Source: Erigeron canadensis
Lineage: Eukaryota; Streptophyta; Magnoliopsida; Asterales; Asteraceae
Length of the DNA: 64,000 bases
Assembly: GCF_010389155.1 (NCBI RefSeq)
Contig: NC_057764.1
Location: forward strand, 16,182,001 to 16,246,000
Direction of reading: 5' to 3'
Position numbers and translations under genes: made by a program. The notes under the pieces are model-generated. The model did not search any database. It was not told where the DNA came from and worked only from the letters and a program-made list of their open reading frames with translations. Below, in pieces: positions 31,646 to 42,355 of the stretch. Position 1 is the first letter of the stretch. Every line of letters begins with the position of its first letter.

Positions 31646-33325
31646 CTTTGTCCTCGAAACCGAACCTATCCACGATCAAAAGAAAAGAATTATGTCAAAC
31701 CCAGATTCCCTACCAGAGAAGCATGGATTGAAGATCGCTCGCGACTATGTTCAAGATAATGGCAAGACTTTCCCCGATGAAACCGCAAGCTCCCCTGGCA
31801 TTCAGAAGGACGATGATCCCATGCTTTCTCCCAATCAGACGCTAGATCGATTGGCGCGCCGGGAGGTGGTGGAGGAAAAAGTGATCAACGCCTGTGAGTC
31901 CCTCGATAGCTACAGATCGCTCTCGAGATCATCTATGATTATGTCGTGAGTGCGGAATCCTCACGAGATAACTAGTTTGATTAGTAAAATGGTATATCGC
32001 TAATTATCAAGTAAATAATCAGCCGTATTATGCTATATTTGTTTCTATATGGTATAGAACGAACTTAGGTGACTGGTGTACGTGTATGTCGAATGTAATA
32101 CCTTATTTTAGGGTATTCATTCGTATATATATGTTTCAGGTCGAACTGGGCTTGCTGGGCTTTGTTCTTACGAACTTAGCTGCCAGCCCATGTAACGAAG
32201 TTAATCTTCGTTTGTACCAAACGAAGTTTATCTTCGTTTGCCTCTAACGAAGATATACCTTATCTTCGTTAGATATAAGACTTAGTTATATTCCTGAGTG
32301 TTATTAAGGAATCCTAACACATATTATGTTTGTACTTGTATATCACACAACAAACATAATACATAACACATATATATAACACCAAAACATGTAATCGATC
32401 ATTACCAAAACATAAAGTCCATAATCTATCAATTACATATATAGATACGACATAAATTAACATAATGTCTCTATCTAAACGACATATCAAATCTAAGTTG
32501 CTGTTGTCACATCAACGTACATCAACAACGCCCGTCCCCAAGAAGAGAGGGACATCGGTGAAAGAGGCATGGCCTCAGGAGCAAGAGAAGGCACCGCACA
32601 AACTCTTGAGCACACAAGTCAGGATAGTCCCCAAGATCCAAGATCCGATCCGAGCACACAAACTCCTTGGGCGCAGGAACCTCCAAAAGAAAATAGGACC
32701 CAAGATCCAATCCGAGGAATCAACTCGATAAAAACGAGGGAAACAGGCTAGTGGTCGCCCAAAAAAGTCCCAGGTGAAAAAACCAAGTCTCAGGACAGAC
32801 ATGGGGATAGCTATGAAGCAGCGAAGGGTCCGGGAGTAGCTACCCGACCTATCCGACCTACCCTACTTACCCGACACACCAAGGGACCCCGGGGGGGGGG
32901 GACTATGACAATTAGTACGACATAGCCATATCAACCAATATACCCGTCGTACTATCACAGGGGGTGCTTCTACCCGAACGGGACAACGCAAGCCCAGCTC
33001 GCAGGAATGTTGCCCTTAGCCGGAGGTTACCCGGTGCAAATACAGGGATCATGGTACTACCCGTATGTGTTTGTGGCTCCACAGCACCCCCAGGTAGACT
33101 CCCCGGTTGAAACCAAGAAGGGCGGAACCACTCCAGTAAAATGGGGGCCTAAGTACAAGGGGTGATGTGTACAGTTTGCAAAGAAGCTACGCCAACATGT
33201 ACCACCGGTCAAGCTGTTAAATGCCCACGAGCTTCCCTGGCATGATGGTACCTCCGAGGCCAACACCTTCCTCCAAAAAATCGACGATGTAGCCCAGCTC
33301 GAAGGATGGAGCGACGCAGTGCTTT
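31638..33325 (+). pseudogene. gag of Gypsy H, interrupted by solo LTR L
   Basis: The open frame from 31638 (MGPFVLETEP) reaches VVEEKVINA at 31892. Beyond L and one ACGCC it continues in the same frame at 32533 (RPQEERDIGER) to a stop near 32749. After several frame breaks and a run of ten Gs (about 32889), a gag-type segment reads FAKKLRQHVPPVKL..AHELPWHDGTSEANTFLQKIDDVAQLEGWSDAV (33170-33322). This is the Gypsy gag core. It stops at the junction with Copia I. GC content is visibly higher than in the neighbours. Confidence 0.65.
31893..32527 (+). mobile_element. Solo LTR L inside Gypsy H gag, TSD ACGCC
   Basis: It runs from TGTGAGTCCCTCG to ATCAACA, with ACGCC at 31888-31892 and 32528-32532. 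Its start resembles the 8197 and 35312 LTRs (TGTAAGTCCCTC.., then TGCGGAA.TCCTC..GAGATAAC). Three inverted repeats of AACGAAG/CTTCGTT lie at 32194-32271. The gag frame is continuous across it. Strand is unassigned by primer site; plus is arbitrary. Confidence 0.88.
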
Positions 33326-33670
33326 CCTAGTTGACTAATGTTGTATTTCCTGTTCCTGATTAGCATCTCCAGTGCTTTCGTATTTTGTTTTAGGATAAGT
33401 GCTTCCTCTTTGGTGAAATGAACAGGATTCCCTTTGTCACAAATTTGAGACACACTCATCAGATTGTGATTCAACTGTTCGACATAATTCACCTTTTCAA
33501 GCTTTATTTTCCCATTTGTGACATCACCTATTCCGGTAATTCAGCCATCTTTGGGACCTGCAAAGCTTACATAAGCTCCCAATATTTCAACAAAGTTTGA
33601 CAGTAATGATTTATCTCCTGTCATATGTCTTGAATAACCACTATCGACATACCATATACTGATGTCTCTT
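33326..33670 (-). pseudogene. Protease and pre-integrase start of Copia I
   Basis: On the minus strand from about 33658, WYVDSGYSRHMTGDKSLL shows an intact DSG protease active site. It continues with VSFAGPKDG, a stop, and KLEKVNYVEQLNHNLMSVSQICDKGNPVHFTKEEALILK. The same segment is found in Copia E at 39095-39335 (VEQLEHNLISVSHICDKGNPVHFT). The protease cuts the polyprotein in functional copies. The frame ends at 33325 in the Gypsy H junction. Confidence 0.85.
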
Positions 33671-33684
33671 TTCAATAGGTCATG

Positions 33685-34850
33685 TTACTCATAAGGAATA
33701 TTCATAATTGCCATGAGACTAACCAGATCATCTACATTTACTTTCGCTAAGATATCATATGTCTTGGCCTCAACTTTGTTGACACACTTCGCAACATTAC
33801 TATCAAGATTTCCAGCATTAGATCCAACATCATTTGTGTCTGCCAAAAAAGCATTAGACACAAATGTCTGATCATTGTTTCTCATTTGATGATGAACCAT
33901 CAATCCTTTTGAATAATCATCATGAGAAATCGGATAGTTTCTTTGTTACCATGTGTTGGAAGTATTTTGTGCTACTCCACCATTGTAGAAATCTTGAGAA
34001 GTCACACTAGCCTTATCAATATCTCTAGATCTCTGGCATTCTCTTGGAAAATGTCTAAAGTCCTAGCAATTGTAACATTTTACCTTTGACTTATCAAATC
34101 CAAGCTTGGAACCCACGACCTTTCGCCCTTTTCTTGTTAGGAACCGTTTAGCTCAAAGAGTTGGCATAGCCATTTGCCATTGCAAATCCATCTCTTCTAA
34201 GTCCAAAGGATCAATCTGCTCATAATCTTCATTAATAAGACTAGGATCTTGAACCTTGCCTTGGATAAACTATTCATATGATGTCACAAATGACGCAAGA
34301 ACGGATAAGTGACTTTTCGCATATTTGACACTTATAGGCATGGTGGAACTAGCACTGGAGGTAGGATAACCACGGTTGCCTAGACTGTCACTCCGGCTTA
34401 AAACAAGACATATGTTCCCCTCAATTTCAAACGAGATTTTCTGTAAATCAATATCCTCACTAAGGTATGCACTTGTGCTTCCACTTGGAGAATCTTGACC
34501 CACATTAATCGTAGGCCTACCTTACTAAAGCTCGGGAATCTGAGCATTATTATATATTGCTTACCTCCTTTTTAGTTTCATTTCTTGTCAAGGACATATC
34601 AGAGATATCTGCAGAGTAGTAATGTAATTACTCCACTTTTTCGGCAAGGAGCTCAAAAATTTCTCGACCTTTTCCTTCTCAGAGTAGGTAATATCAAATG
34701 CTTGCAACTCTGCTAACAAGTGATAATACCGCGTAATGAGTGGTCAATGATCATCAGCTTGGGTGGTGAATTACCCTTACCAGTCTCATGATCCATTAGT
34801 ATTAATTGGTTAAGATAATTTGCTGCCATTGTATAATGGGTTCAACTTAT
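33685..34850 (-). pseudogene. gag of Copia I
   Basis: The minus strand at about 34830-34760 reads AANYLNQLILMDHETGKGNSPPKL, closely matching the start of Copia E gag (QLILMDHETGKANSPPKL). The middle of gag is missing: within about 30 codons the match is lost. The remaining pieces are 34503-34270, a CCHC knuckle at about 34072-34030 that carries a stop between its second and third ligands (CYNC*DFRHFPREC), and 33903-33685 (MVHHQMRNNDQTFVSNAFLAD). It is heavily decayed. Confidence 0.75.
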
Positions 34851-35290
34851 AAACACGCAAGTATACAAGAACATGCAAAACAGGAACTCTCAAATGAAAC
34901 ACGCAAGAATGTCAGAAACACGCAAACCACCAAAATTCTCAAACCTCAAGAACACAAAAACAGAATGCGCAAACTAGTAGAACACACAAACTACCTAGGT
35001 AGTAACGAAAACACGCATGTACTGTACTTCAGGAACACACAAAGTACAAGTACAAGAACACGCAAAACACACACACCACCTCTTTTTCAATCTTTCTTAG
35101 ATTTAGAACCCAATTTTGTTACTTTATCAATGAAACTTTTAAAAAATGGTGTTAGGAATGAGATGTGTTTGATTTTAGTGTCAACTTTGAACCTTTATTT
35201 CAAACGAACCCGGAAACACTTCTCCACCTAAAAACACGCAAAAACCGAGATACCCCAAAACCAAAATCAATCTCGAACCAAGGTGTTAAA
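34850..35290 (-). repeat. AACACGCAA cluster in Copia I leader
   Basis: Copies occur near 34852, 34897, 34917, 35013, 35057 and 35232, with variants (AACATGCAA, AATGCGCAA, AACACACAA) between them. They lie between primer site and gag. Confidence 0.8.
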
Positions 35291-35295
35291 ACCTA

Positions 35296-35310
35296 TGGCT
35301 CTGATACCAG
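35296..35310 (-). promoter_or_regulatory. Primer binding site of Copia I
   Basis: The plus strand reads GGCTCTGATACCAG, the reverse complement of CTGGTATCAGAGCC, just left of the LTR start at 35312. It proves that this LTR is a minus-strand 5' LTR. Confidence 0.9.
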
Positions 35311-35311
35311 T

Positions 35312-36420
35312 TGTAAGTCCCTCGGGTCTTACCGAACCGATATTGACTTGAGGATATGTCGAGGTGCGGAAATTCCTCGAGATAACACACGGTGTTATAT
35401 CTAGCTTTTATGATATATATATATATACACTCGTATTTGGCTACTATAGTGAAACAGCTCTCCGGACGCACTTTATCAACCAACGTGATAATCTGCAGTC
35501 TATAAGCCAACCAAACCGGGTGTGTGTTTGCGGTTTGTGTGTGAGATCAAGTACTACCCACAAGATGACTATATGTTTGTTCTTATAGTTTCTCTCTCTA
35601 GGATTTGCTCGTTTCTTTATCTACACTCTTGTTAGAATACGCATACACACACCCTCTATTTATAGGCAAGTGACAAAAATTCTTAACCATTGGATTTCAG
35701 TATTCTCATGTCAAGCCCATAAGCCCATTAGGGTTTTGACCTTGTTTGAGAGTTCTTGTGTACAAGCATGCTTTTGCTTATTTCCACGGGAATTTTCAAA
35801 CTATTTGAGTGTTCTTTCCGCAAGCAACTATTTGCTCCTTCCCAAGAACTCTCAAATGACCATTTGAGTGAACTTTCCACAAGCAACTATTTGCTTGTTC
35901 CCAAGCACTCTCAAATGACACTTAGGAATATTTTTGTTAATGTGTCTACTACTGTCAAGACGCGGTAACAACATTAACTCAGATAATGTTTCTAGTGTTG
36001 TAAATAAGCATACACAACATTAGCTCAGATAGTGTTTCTACTGCTGTAAATACGCAGAAACAACAATGTGTGTATTACCTGTTGGAAGTGTACATTAAAT
36101 TAATATTTCTACTGTTGTAAATACGCAGAAACAACATTAACTTAATCCTTCATTGGAAGTATATTAAAATAATATTTCTACTGCTATAAAACGCAAAACA
36201 ATATTATCTTAATTACTCATTACATGTAATGTTTACATTCATGTCAAGAACCTGCAAAACATAAAAAATAAACAAAGACATAAACATAAAATGACCCCAA
36301 TATGATCAACAATATATGTCACGGTAATATTATCGACAAACGGTAATTACAAGATAAATTACAAGACTTGAACATATAAAATACATGACACATATAGAAT
36401 GCTCTGGTCACCAAGGAATA
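35312..36420 (-). repeat. 5' LTR of Copia I
   Basis: It starts TGTAAGTCCCTCGGG on the plus strand and matches the solo LTR 8197-9330 along its length. It has a minus-strand TATAAATAG box (about 35656-35664), TTTGAG/CTCAAA inverted words and the CTGCTGTAAATACGCAG array. The right end is close to 36420, where the Copia E LTR begins; an end at 36447 (AATAACA) is possible. Confidence 0.75.
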
Positions 36421-36949
36421 TGTAAGTGCACATCTATGTCAATAACAGTCTAGATTGTTTGGACTTATATTGTAATATGTGTTTGTCATTGTAATTGTCA
36501 TTAATGAACTTCAAATTATGCATAGAATACTAAATTAAGTTTGAGTATTGAATGTGTAATTAATTTGCTAAGTAAGAAATTCAATGTCGCAATTGCAGGG
36601 TCAATTGCGAGGTGATTTGTAGGATTACGACCCCGTAATTGCAGGGCCAATTACAAGCCAATCAACAATTACGACCTCGTAATTGTGACAGGCTGGGCTG
36701 GATTTGCAAGGTCGACTCACTGAAGCCTTTGAGAGGTTTTCCTATAAATACCAGAACCCTAACAGAGATTAGGGTCGAACATTTGTCGAATTTTCAAGCA
36801 TTCTTGTGCCGGTTAATAGGTCAAAGGTCGTTTCGCTAGACAGCAGGTGATCTAGGGGCTTTCGTTGTGAATCACCACGTTATAAAGAGGGATTCCACAC
36901 CTCTGGATAACAGGATCAAACTATTAACGATCGGCGTCAAGGGGCCTTA
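36421..36949 (+). repeat. 5' LTR of Copia E
   Basis: It starts TGTAAGTGCACATC and ends a few bases before the primer site. A CCTATAAATACC box lies at 36741-36752. Two AATTACGA..TCGTAATT words (near 36627 and 36668) lie upstream of that box. The left edge could be 36421 or 36448, and the right edge is uncertain by about 15 bp. Confidence 0.6.
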
Positions 36950-36955
36950 AAAGTG

Positions 36956-36967
36956 GTATCAGAGCCT
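36956..36967 (+). promoter_or_regulatory. Primer binding site of Copia E
   Basis: TGGTATCAGAGC is complementary to initiator tRNA-Met. Confidence 0.9.
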
Positions 36968-37039
36968 CTTGGTTTCATACCGGAAGGTTATAGTTTGTTG
37001 GTGATAGACAACATTGATTTAGGGTCGTTTAGACGTGAT

Positions 37040-37345
37040 TCTTTCACGAGTTTACGACCTGAAATCCTGTTCGTGGTATATCTTGGTGTTTGTAGCCGTT
37101 GTTTGGGTGTTTTGTGGCTTTTAGGGTTTCAATTTCAAGAAAATCATTGGACCAGCATCGTTTGCGACCTCGCGGGCTCGTATTACCTTGTCCAACTCGT
37201 ATTTTCGATTTGGATAGCTAATTACGCCCTCGCCAGTTCAATTGCGACCTCGTGTTTCGTTTGCGACCTCGTGAGCTCAATTACGACCTCACCAATTCAA
37301 TTACGACCTCAAGTACTAATTGTGACCTCGTATTCTTGGACCCCG
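37040..37345 (+). repeat. TACGACCTCG word cluster in Copia E leader
   Basis: About nine copies of (T/A)(A/G)CGACCTC(G/A), near 37046, 37165, 37222, 37240, 37262, 37281, 37302 and 37323, lie between primer site and gag. Confidence 0.8.
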
Positions 37346-37403
37346 TGAACTTTATGACCTTGCTTTTATTAAGCAGTTCGTAAACTTTACCAGCTCTAAA
37401 AAA

Positions 37404-38789
37404 ATGACGTCTCAGTTACCTGCAAACTACCAGGCTTTGCTGAATCAATTGATTTTGATGGACCATGAAACCGGAAAGGCCAACTCACCACCAAAGTTGA
37501 TAAGCCTTGACAGATACTTCAATTGGAAGGGTAGATTCGAGTCATACTGTAGACTGATGGATGTGAGGATGTGGATATGCATTACAAACGGTTATACTCC
37601 TCCAAAAGTAACAGGTGATACATCAAGTTCGGGCAGTGCTAGGCTGGCTACATATGAGAAAATGGATGTCGATAAGAAGAAAGATTATGAAGCTGAAAGC
37701 AAGGCATTGGGTTCGCTCCGAATGGCTCTCCAAGGGGAAGTTCTGTATCTGTTTGAAAAGTATGATACAGCAAAAGCCTTATGGGATGCACTCAAAGAGT
37801 ATTGTGAAGGTGACGCCAATCTCAAGAAGAGTATGATAGATTTGTTAAATAAGTAGTATTATGTGTTCACTAGCTTCTATGATGAAACTCTTGATGAGAC
37901 GCTGGTTCGTTATAGTCATCTGCTGATTGAGCTTGCCTACTTTGGGTATAATCCGGATCCAGAAGACGTGATCGAGAAGTTGTTGGAGTCACTTCCTATC
38001 AAATGGGAAGGATTCATCACATCTATCCAACAAAATTCCGAATTCAGTACATAGACTCTGGAACAGATAATTAGAAAGCTGAGAAGCAAAAATATGAAAA
38101 GGAAATCAAAGGAAGCAAGCAGCAATGATTTTGTTCGGCGTCCTAAACTTTATCATAGCAACGCAAGCATTCCTTCCTCAAGATCTTCTAGTGGAGGGAT
38201 TACTGCCTTCTACAGTGGAGATGATGAGAAGATGAAGAGGACAATGGATTCTGACAACAACTTGTTGTATGTAAGCTCTCCGGAATCAGCGATCGTTGTG
38301 CATAATGGTAATCAGAATAGTAGTTCTCCAAGCTCGGGTTTAACAGGTATGCTGATGAGCATAAGATCTGTTGAGGGACACCTGGGCATGCTCACTTCTT
38401 TTGTGTCGGCTCATGAAAAGCTAATTGGAGGAAAACTGACTGATCCTGAACTGGTTAGGGAGGACTACAAGCAAGTTGATCCAGATGATCTGGAAGAAAT
38501 GAACCTGAACTGGCAATTGGCTATGTTAACATTGAGAGTTCAGCGTTTCACTGATAGAACCGAAAGGAAGATGGTTGACGGCAAAGTAGGGTTTGATAAA
38601 ACCAAGGTGAAATGTTTCAACTGTGATAGCTTTGGACATTTTGCTCGTGAGTGTCAGAGGCCAAGATGGGATAATAATTCAGCTACAGGTCGTCAGAACT
38701 TCAATCAGGGAGGTTCTATTGCTAGTCAGAATTCTGGATGTCCATATGTTAATACTGGGAACAGAAGCTCCGGAGAGGTTGATAACTAA
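37404..38789 (+). pseudogene. gag of Copia E
   Basis: The ATG at 37404 opens MTSQLPANYQALLNQLIL. One frame runs to 38789 with in-frame stops at 37854-37856 (TAG) and at about 38052-38054 (TAG). Gag motifs are YFNWKGRFESYCRLMD, AKALWDALKEYCEGD and a LLESLPIKWEGF segment. A complete zinc knuckle CFNCDSFGHFARECQRP lies at about 38610-38660. Apart from the two stops the 460 codons are open, which suggests moderate age. Gag forms the particle that packages element RNA. Confidence 0.88.
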
Positions 38790-38797
38790 GAGCACTG

Positions 38798-39215
38798 GTG
38801 GTTCAATCTGATGATACATATAATTGGGGTTCGACTAGTGCCGATGATCAGTATCATGCATTCATGGCAGAAATTCAAGACTTTGATGGAGGGGTGAACG
38901 ATCTTGTTGATAATTCATTCGACTATACATTGTATGCCAGCACGGATGATCTTGATAGTTTTCATCAGAAGGCAGAAGAGGAACCGAAAACATCAGAACC
39001 AGTAAGAGCTAGTGACCGTGTTGCTAAGAAAGGGCTCATGGCACACTTGGAAGTCATTGAACAACCGGAACCACTAAGGAAAGCTACATGAATGTGGTTT
39101 GTCGATAGTGGATGTTCAAGACACATGACAGGAGATAAGAGATTGCTGACTGAATTCACTCCTGTTAGAGGTTCCTATGTCAGTTTTGTTGGTCCCAAGG
39201 GGAGATCAAAATAGA
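38798..39215 (+). pseudogene. Protease of Copia E
   Basis: An acidic lead-in (ADDQYHAFMAEIQDFDGG..) is followed by a TGA at 39089-39091 and then WFVDSGCSRHMTGDKRLL, with the DSG catalytic triad intact. It is frameshifted relative to gag and again relative to integrase (near 39210). It would cut the gag-pol polyprotein in a working element. Confidence 0.85.
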
Positions 39216-39219
39216 CAAC

Positions 39220-40322
39220 GTGAACTTTGTTGAGCAGCTGGAGCATAACCTGATAAGTGTATCTCATATATGTGATAAAGGGAATCCAGTTCATTTTACA
39301 GAAAGGGAGGCTCTAATTCTGAAACCAGGTTATGTTATTCCAGAAGAATGGATTTTGCTGAAGGCTCCAAGGAATAAAGACATCTATGGATTGGAATTAG
39401 GTGTAGTTGATTCAGTGGAGCCAATGTGTTTGTTGACAAAAGCTTCAGAAGATGAATCTCTGCTATGGCATAGAAGGATGGGTCATATCCATTTTAGAAT
39501 AATGAACCATATTACCAGCAATGGATTAGTCCTCGGTGTTCCTAGCAAAAGATTTATGGTGGAGGAGAAATGTGTGCCGTGTTCAATAGGGAAACAGACT
39601 AAGAAGCCGCACAAGCCAAAGACCCAGAATTCCATTGCTGCTCCATTTCAGCTACTACATATGGATCTATTTGGGCCAGTAAGCATTCGAAGCATAGGGC
39701 ATATGTATAACTGCCTCGTAGTTACTGATGATTACTTTAGATTCTCGTGGGTATTCTTCTTGAAGACCAAGGATGAAATAGCTCAAATTCTTATGGAGTT
39801 CCTTGAAAGAGTCGAAAATCAATAGAGCACAGGAGTGAAGAGAATCATCAGTGATAATGGGACAGAGTTCAAGAATCAGATTATGGAAGTTTATTGTCTG
39901 AGTAAAGGAATTGAACATCAATTTAGTGTACCCTATGAGCCCCAACAGAATGGAGTTGCATAGAGAAAGAATAGAACATTGATAGAGACTGCCCGTACCA
40001 TGTTGGCAGATTCAAGGCTTCCCACCATGTTCTGGGGGGAAGCAGTGAACACTGCATGTCATGTCTTAAATAGGGTTTTAGTTGTTAAAAGATTTAATAA
40101 GACACCTTATGAACTTTTAAACAATCGAAAATCGAATTTAACCGGGTTGAAACTTTTTGCAGTACCTTGTACGTTTGTAAAAGTTCGTGACCAACCTAAA
40201 TTTGCTGAGAAAGCAGAGGAGGGAATCTTTCTTGGTTACATTCTGGGATCTCCAAATAGGAGGTTGTACAATATTAAGGCTGAAATAGTCGATGTTGGTT
40301 ACAATATTAAGGATCTACTATC
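39220..40322 (+). pseudogene. Integrase of Copia E, catalytic Glu replaced by a stop
   Basis: The pre-integrase zinc region (LLWHRRMGHIHFR..CVPCSIGKQTKK) leads into the core LLHMDLFGPVS (first Asp), a TAG at 39823-39825, and IISDNGTEFKN (second Asp). Then PQQNGVA is followed by TAG at 39961-39963 and RKNRTLIETARTML. In the family that position is the catalytic glutamate (GVAERKNRT). A single G-to-T change therefore removes the third active-site residue and ends the protein. The end of the domain (MFWGEAVNTACHVLNRV, FNKTPYELL) is still in frame. Confidence 0.9.
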
Positions 40323-41977
40323 TTGTTTAATTATGATGACGTGTTTACTTCCTTTAATGGTCCTATTTCTTTTGGTTCAGGTAGTTCAGAGGAAGAAGAT
40401 GTAGTATTACTACGAAATCAAAGCAAAAGTAGCAGTATGGTTACATCAGAAACTTCGACTGACACAGCCAAGAAAGATGATATGGAGCCAAGAAAGGAAC
40501 AAGATGTAAACAAGTCTAAAGAGCTTATGTCAGACTCTTCAGTAGATGGGTCATCAAAGGATACTGAAGAGGTTGAACCTGCTACTCCCTTGCCCCAAGA
40601 ATTATCCAATGAAGGAGAGATAGGTTCAAATCTGGGTGTCAATCTTCAAGTTGATAGGGCTACACAACATAGAATCAACAAGTATCATCCAATTGAGGAT
40701 ATTATTGGTGAACCAAGTGCAAGAGTTAAGACAAGGGCTCAGCTTAACAAACTATCTGGTTTATTCGCAGAGATGAAAAAAACCGGTATGGTTGATGAAT
40801 GCAAGTTCAGCTTCTTTGTATCTCAAGAAGAACCTAGTAATATCCAAATGGCATTAAAAGATCCATCGTGGGTAGAAGCTATGCAGCAGGAACTTTTTCA
40901 TTTTGACAAGTTACAAGTCTGGGAGCTGGTTGACCTGCCAGTAGGAGAGTATCCTTTCGGCACCAGATGGGTTTTTAGGTGCAAAAATGATGAAAAAGGT
41001 GTTGTTACATGAAATAAAGCTCGGCTAGTTGTTCAAGGTTTTGCTCAACAGGAAGGGTTGGATACACTGAGGTATTTGCACCGGTTGTGAGGCTAGAAGC
41101 TATTCGCTTATTTCTAGCTTTTGCTACCTTCAAGGACATTAAGGTATATCAATTGGATGTCAAGAGTGCATTCTTATACGGTACTGTCCAGGAATTAGTG
41201 TATGTTACTCAACCGCCAGGGTTTGAAGATCCAGATCATCCTGATAGAGTCTTTCGACAGAATAAGGCTCTGTATGGATTACATCAAGCACCCAGGGCTT
41301 GGTATGACAAACTGTCAAAGCATCTTATTGAAAATGGATTTGAAAGAGGATTGATCGACAGTACCTTGTTCACAAAATGGAAGGGAGAGGATTTCCTAAT
41401 TGTACAAGTTTACGTAGATGACATTATCTTTGGGTCATCAGATGAAAGGATGTGCAAGGAATTTGAGCAGATTATGAAAGCGACATTTGAGATGAGTGCT
41501 ATAGGAGAGATGAACTTCTTTTTAGGTTTACAAATTGAACAGAAGAAGGACGGATTCTTTATTCATCAATCGAAGTATGCTCAAGATATATTGAAAAGAT
41601 TTGGAATGGAAGATACTTCACCGATGGATACTCCTATACAAAAGAACCATCAACTTGGGATGTTCACGTTTAATGAACCAGAAGTTGATATTACTCGTTA
41701 TAGGGCCATGATAGGTTCATTGATGTATCTTACAGCATCAAGACCAGATATCATGTTTGCGGTTTGTTTGTGTGCACGGTATCAATCTTGTCCCAGAAAA
41801 AGCCATATGAAAGCCGTCAAACGAATTCTTCGGTACCTCAAAGGTCAACCAGCGCCGGGACTCTGGTATTCGATTGGGGGAGATTTCGAGTTCATGAGCT
41901 ATACCGATGCTCATTATGGTAGCTGCAATTTCGATAGGAAATCGACTTCAGGTGGATGTCAGTTTTTAGGAGGATGA
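40323..41977 (+). pseudogene. Reverse transcriptase of Copia E
   Basis: A serine/acidic linker (40323-40700) precedes DPSWVEAMQQELFHFDKLQVWELVD. After frame breaks at about 41012 and 41060, the core reads MRLEAIRLFLAFATF, YQLDVKSAFLYG, LYGLHQAPRAWYD, VYVDDIIFGSSDE (catalytic YVDD), IGEMNFFLGLQIEQ and [22 protein letters not shown] is uninterrupted for 296 codons from 41087. It ends at a TGA (41975-41977) inside the RNase H lead-in. Confidence 0.9.
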
Positions 41978-42355
41978 CTGGTCTCATGGCAGTGCAAGAA
42001 GCAGACTTCTGTTGCTATCTCATCTTATGGGGCAGAATACATGGCAGCTGGTGGATGTTGTTCACATGTTCTATGGATTCAGCAACAACTGCGTGATTAC
42101 GGTCAGAACTTTTTATGTACTCCTATTAAAATTGACAATGAAACCACTATATCCATTACCAATAATCCTGTTAAGCACAGTAGGACTAAACACAAAGACA
42201 TAAGGTTTCATTTTATTCGTGATTGTTCTGAAAAGAAATTGATAGTCCTAGAAAAGGTGCCGAGTGATTTTTATTTAGCTGATCTGTTCACTAAGGCTTT
42301 CGACCGAACTCGTTTCGAGTTGCTAATCCAATTGATTGGAATGAAAAATCTATAG
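41880..42355 (+). pseudogene. RNase H of Copia E
   Basis: SYTDAHYGSCNFDRKSTSGGCQFLGG is followed by a TGA, then in the same frame LVSW, AEYMAAGGCCSHVLWIQQQL, DNETTISITNNPVKHSRTKHKDIRFHFIRD and DLFTKAFDRTRFELL, ending at TAG 42353-42355. The second Asp of the usual SDADYAG motif is changed to AH. This is the end of pol. Confidence 0.88.

Larger units (their letters stand above)
31011..33325 (+). mobile_element. 5' part of Gypsy element H
   Basis: It consists of an LTR, a TTGGCGCC-type primer region and gag pieces on the plus strand, interrupted by solo LTR L. It ends abruptly in gag at about 33325, where minus-strand Copia I begins. It was inserted into the RT of Copia M. No pol or 3' LTR is present. 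Confidence 0.75.
33326..36420 (-). mobile_element. 5' part of Copia I (minus strand)
   Basis: The minus-strand order is LTR (36420-35312), primer site, leader with AACACGCA words, gag, protease and pre-integrase start. It is cut at 33325 by the junction with Gypsy H. gag and protease resemble those of Copia E, but the leader and LTR are of the 8197 type. Confidence 0.8.

Noticed and set aside
29769..35311. Copia M and Copia I as two halves of one element split by Gypsy H
   Set aside because: Both are minus-strand and flank H, but M's RT/RNase H is of a different Copia lineage from the E-like gag/protease of I, and the missing integrase/RT N-terminus is not explained.
36956..36967. Partial tRNA gene
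   Set aside because: TGGTATCAGAGC here and at the other sites is the retrotransposon primer site, placed right after an LTR, with no cloverleaf around it.
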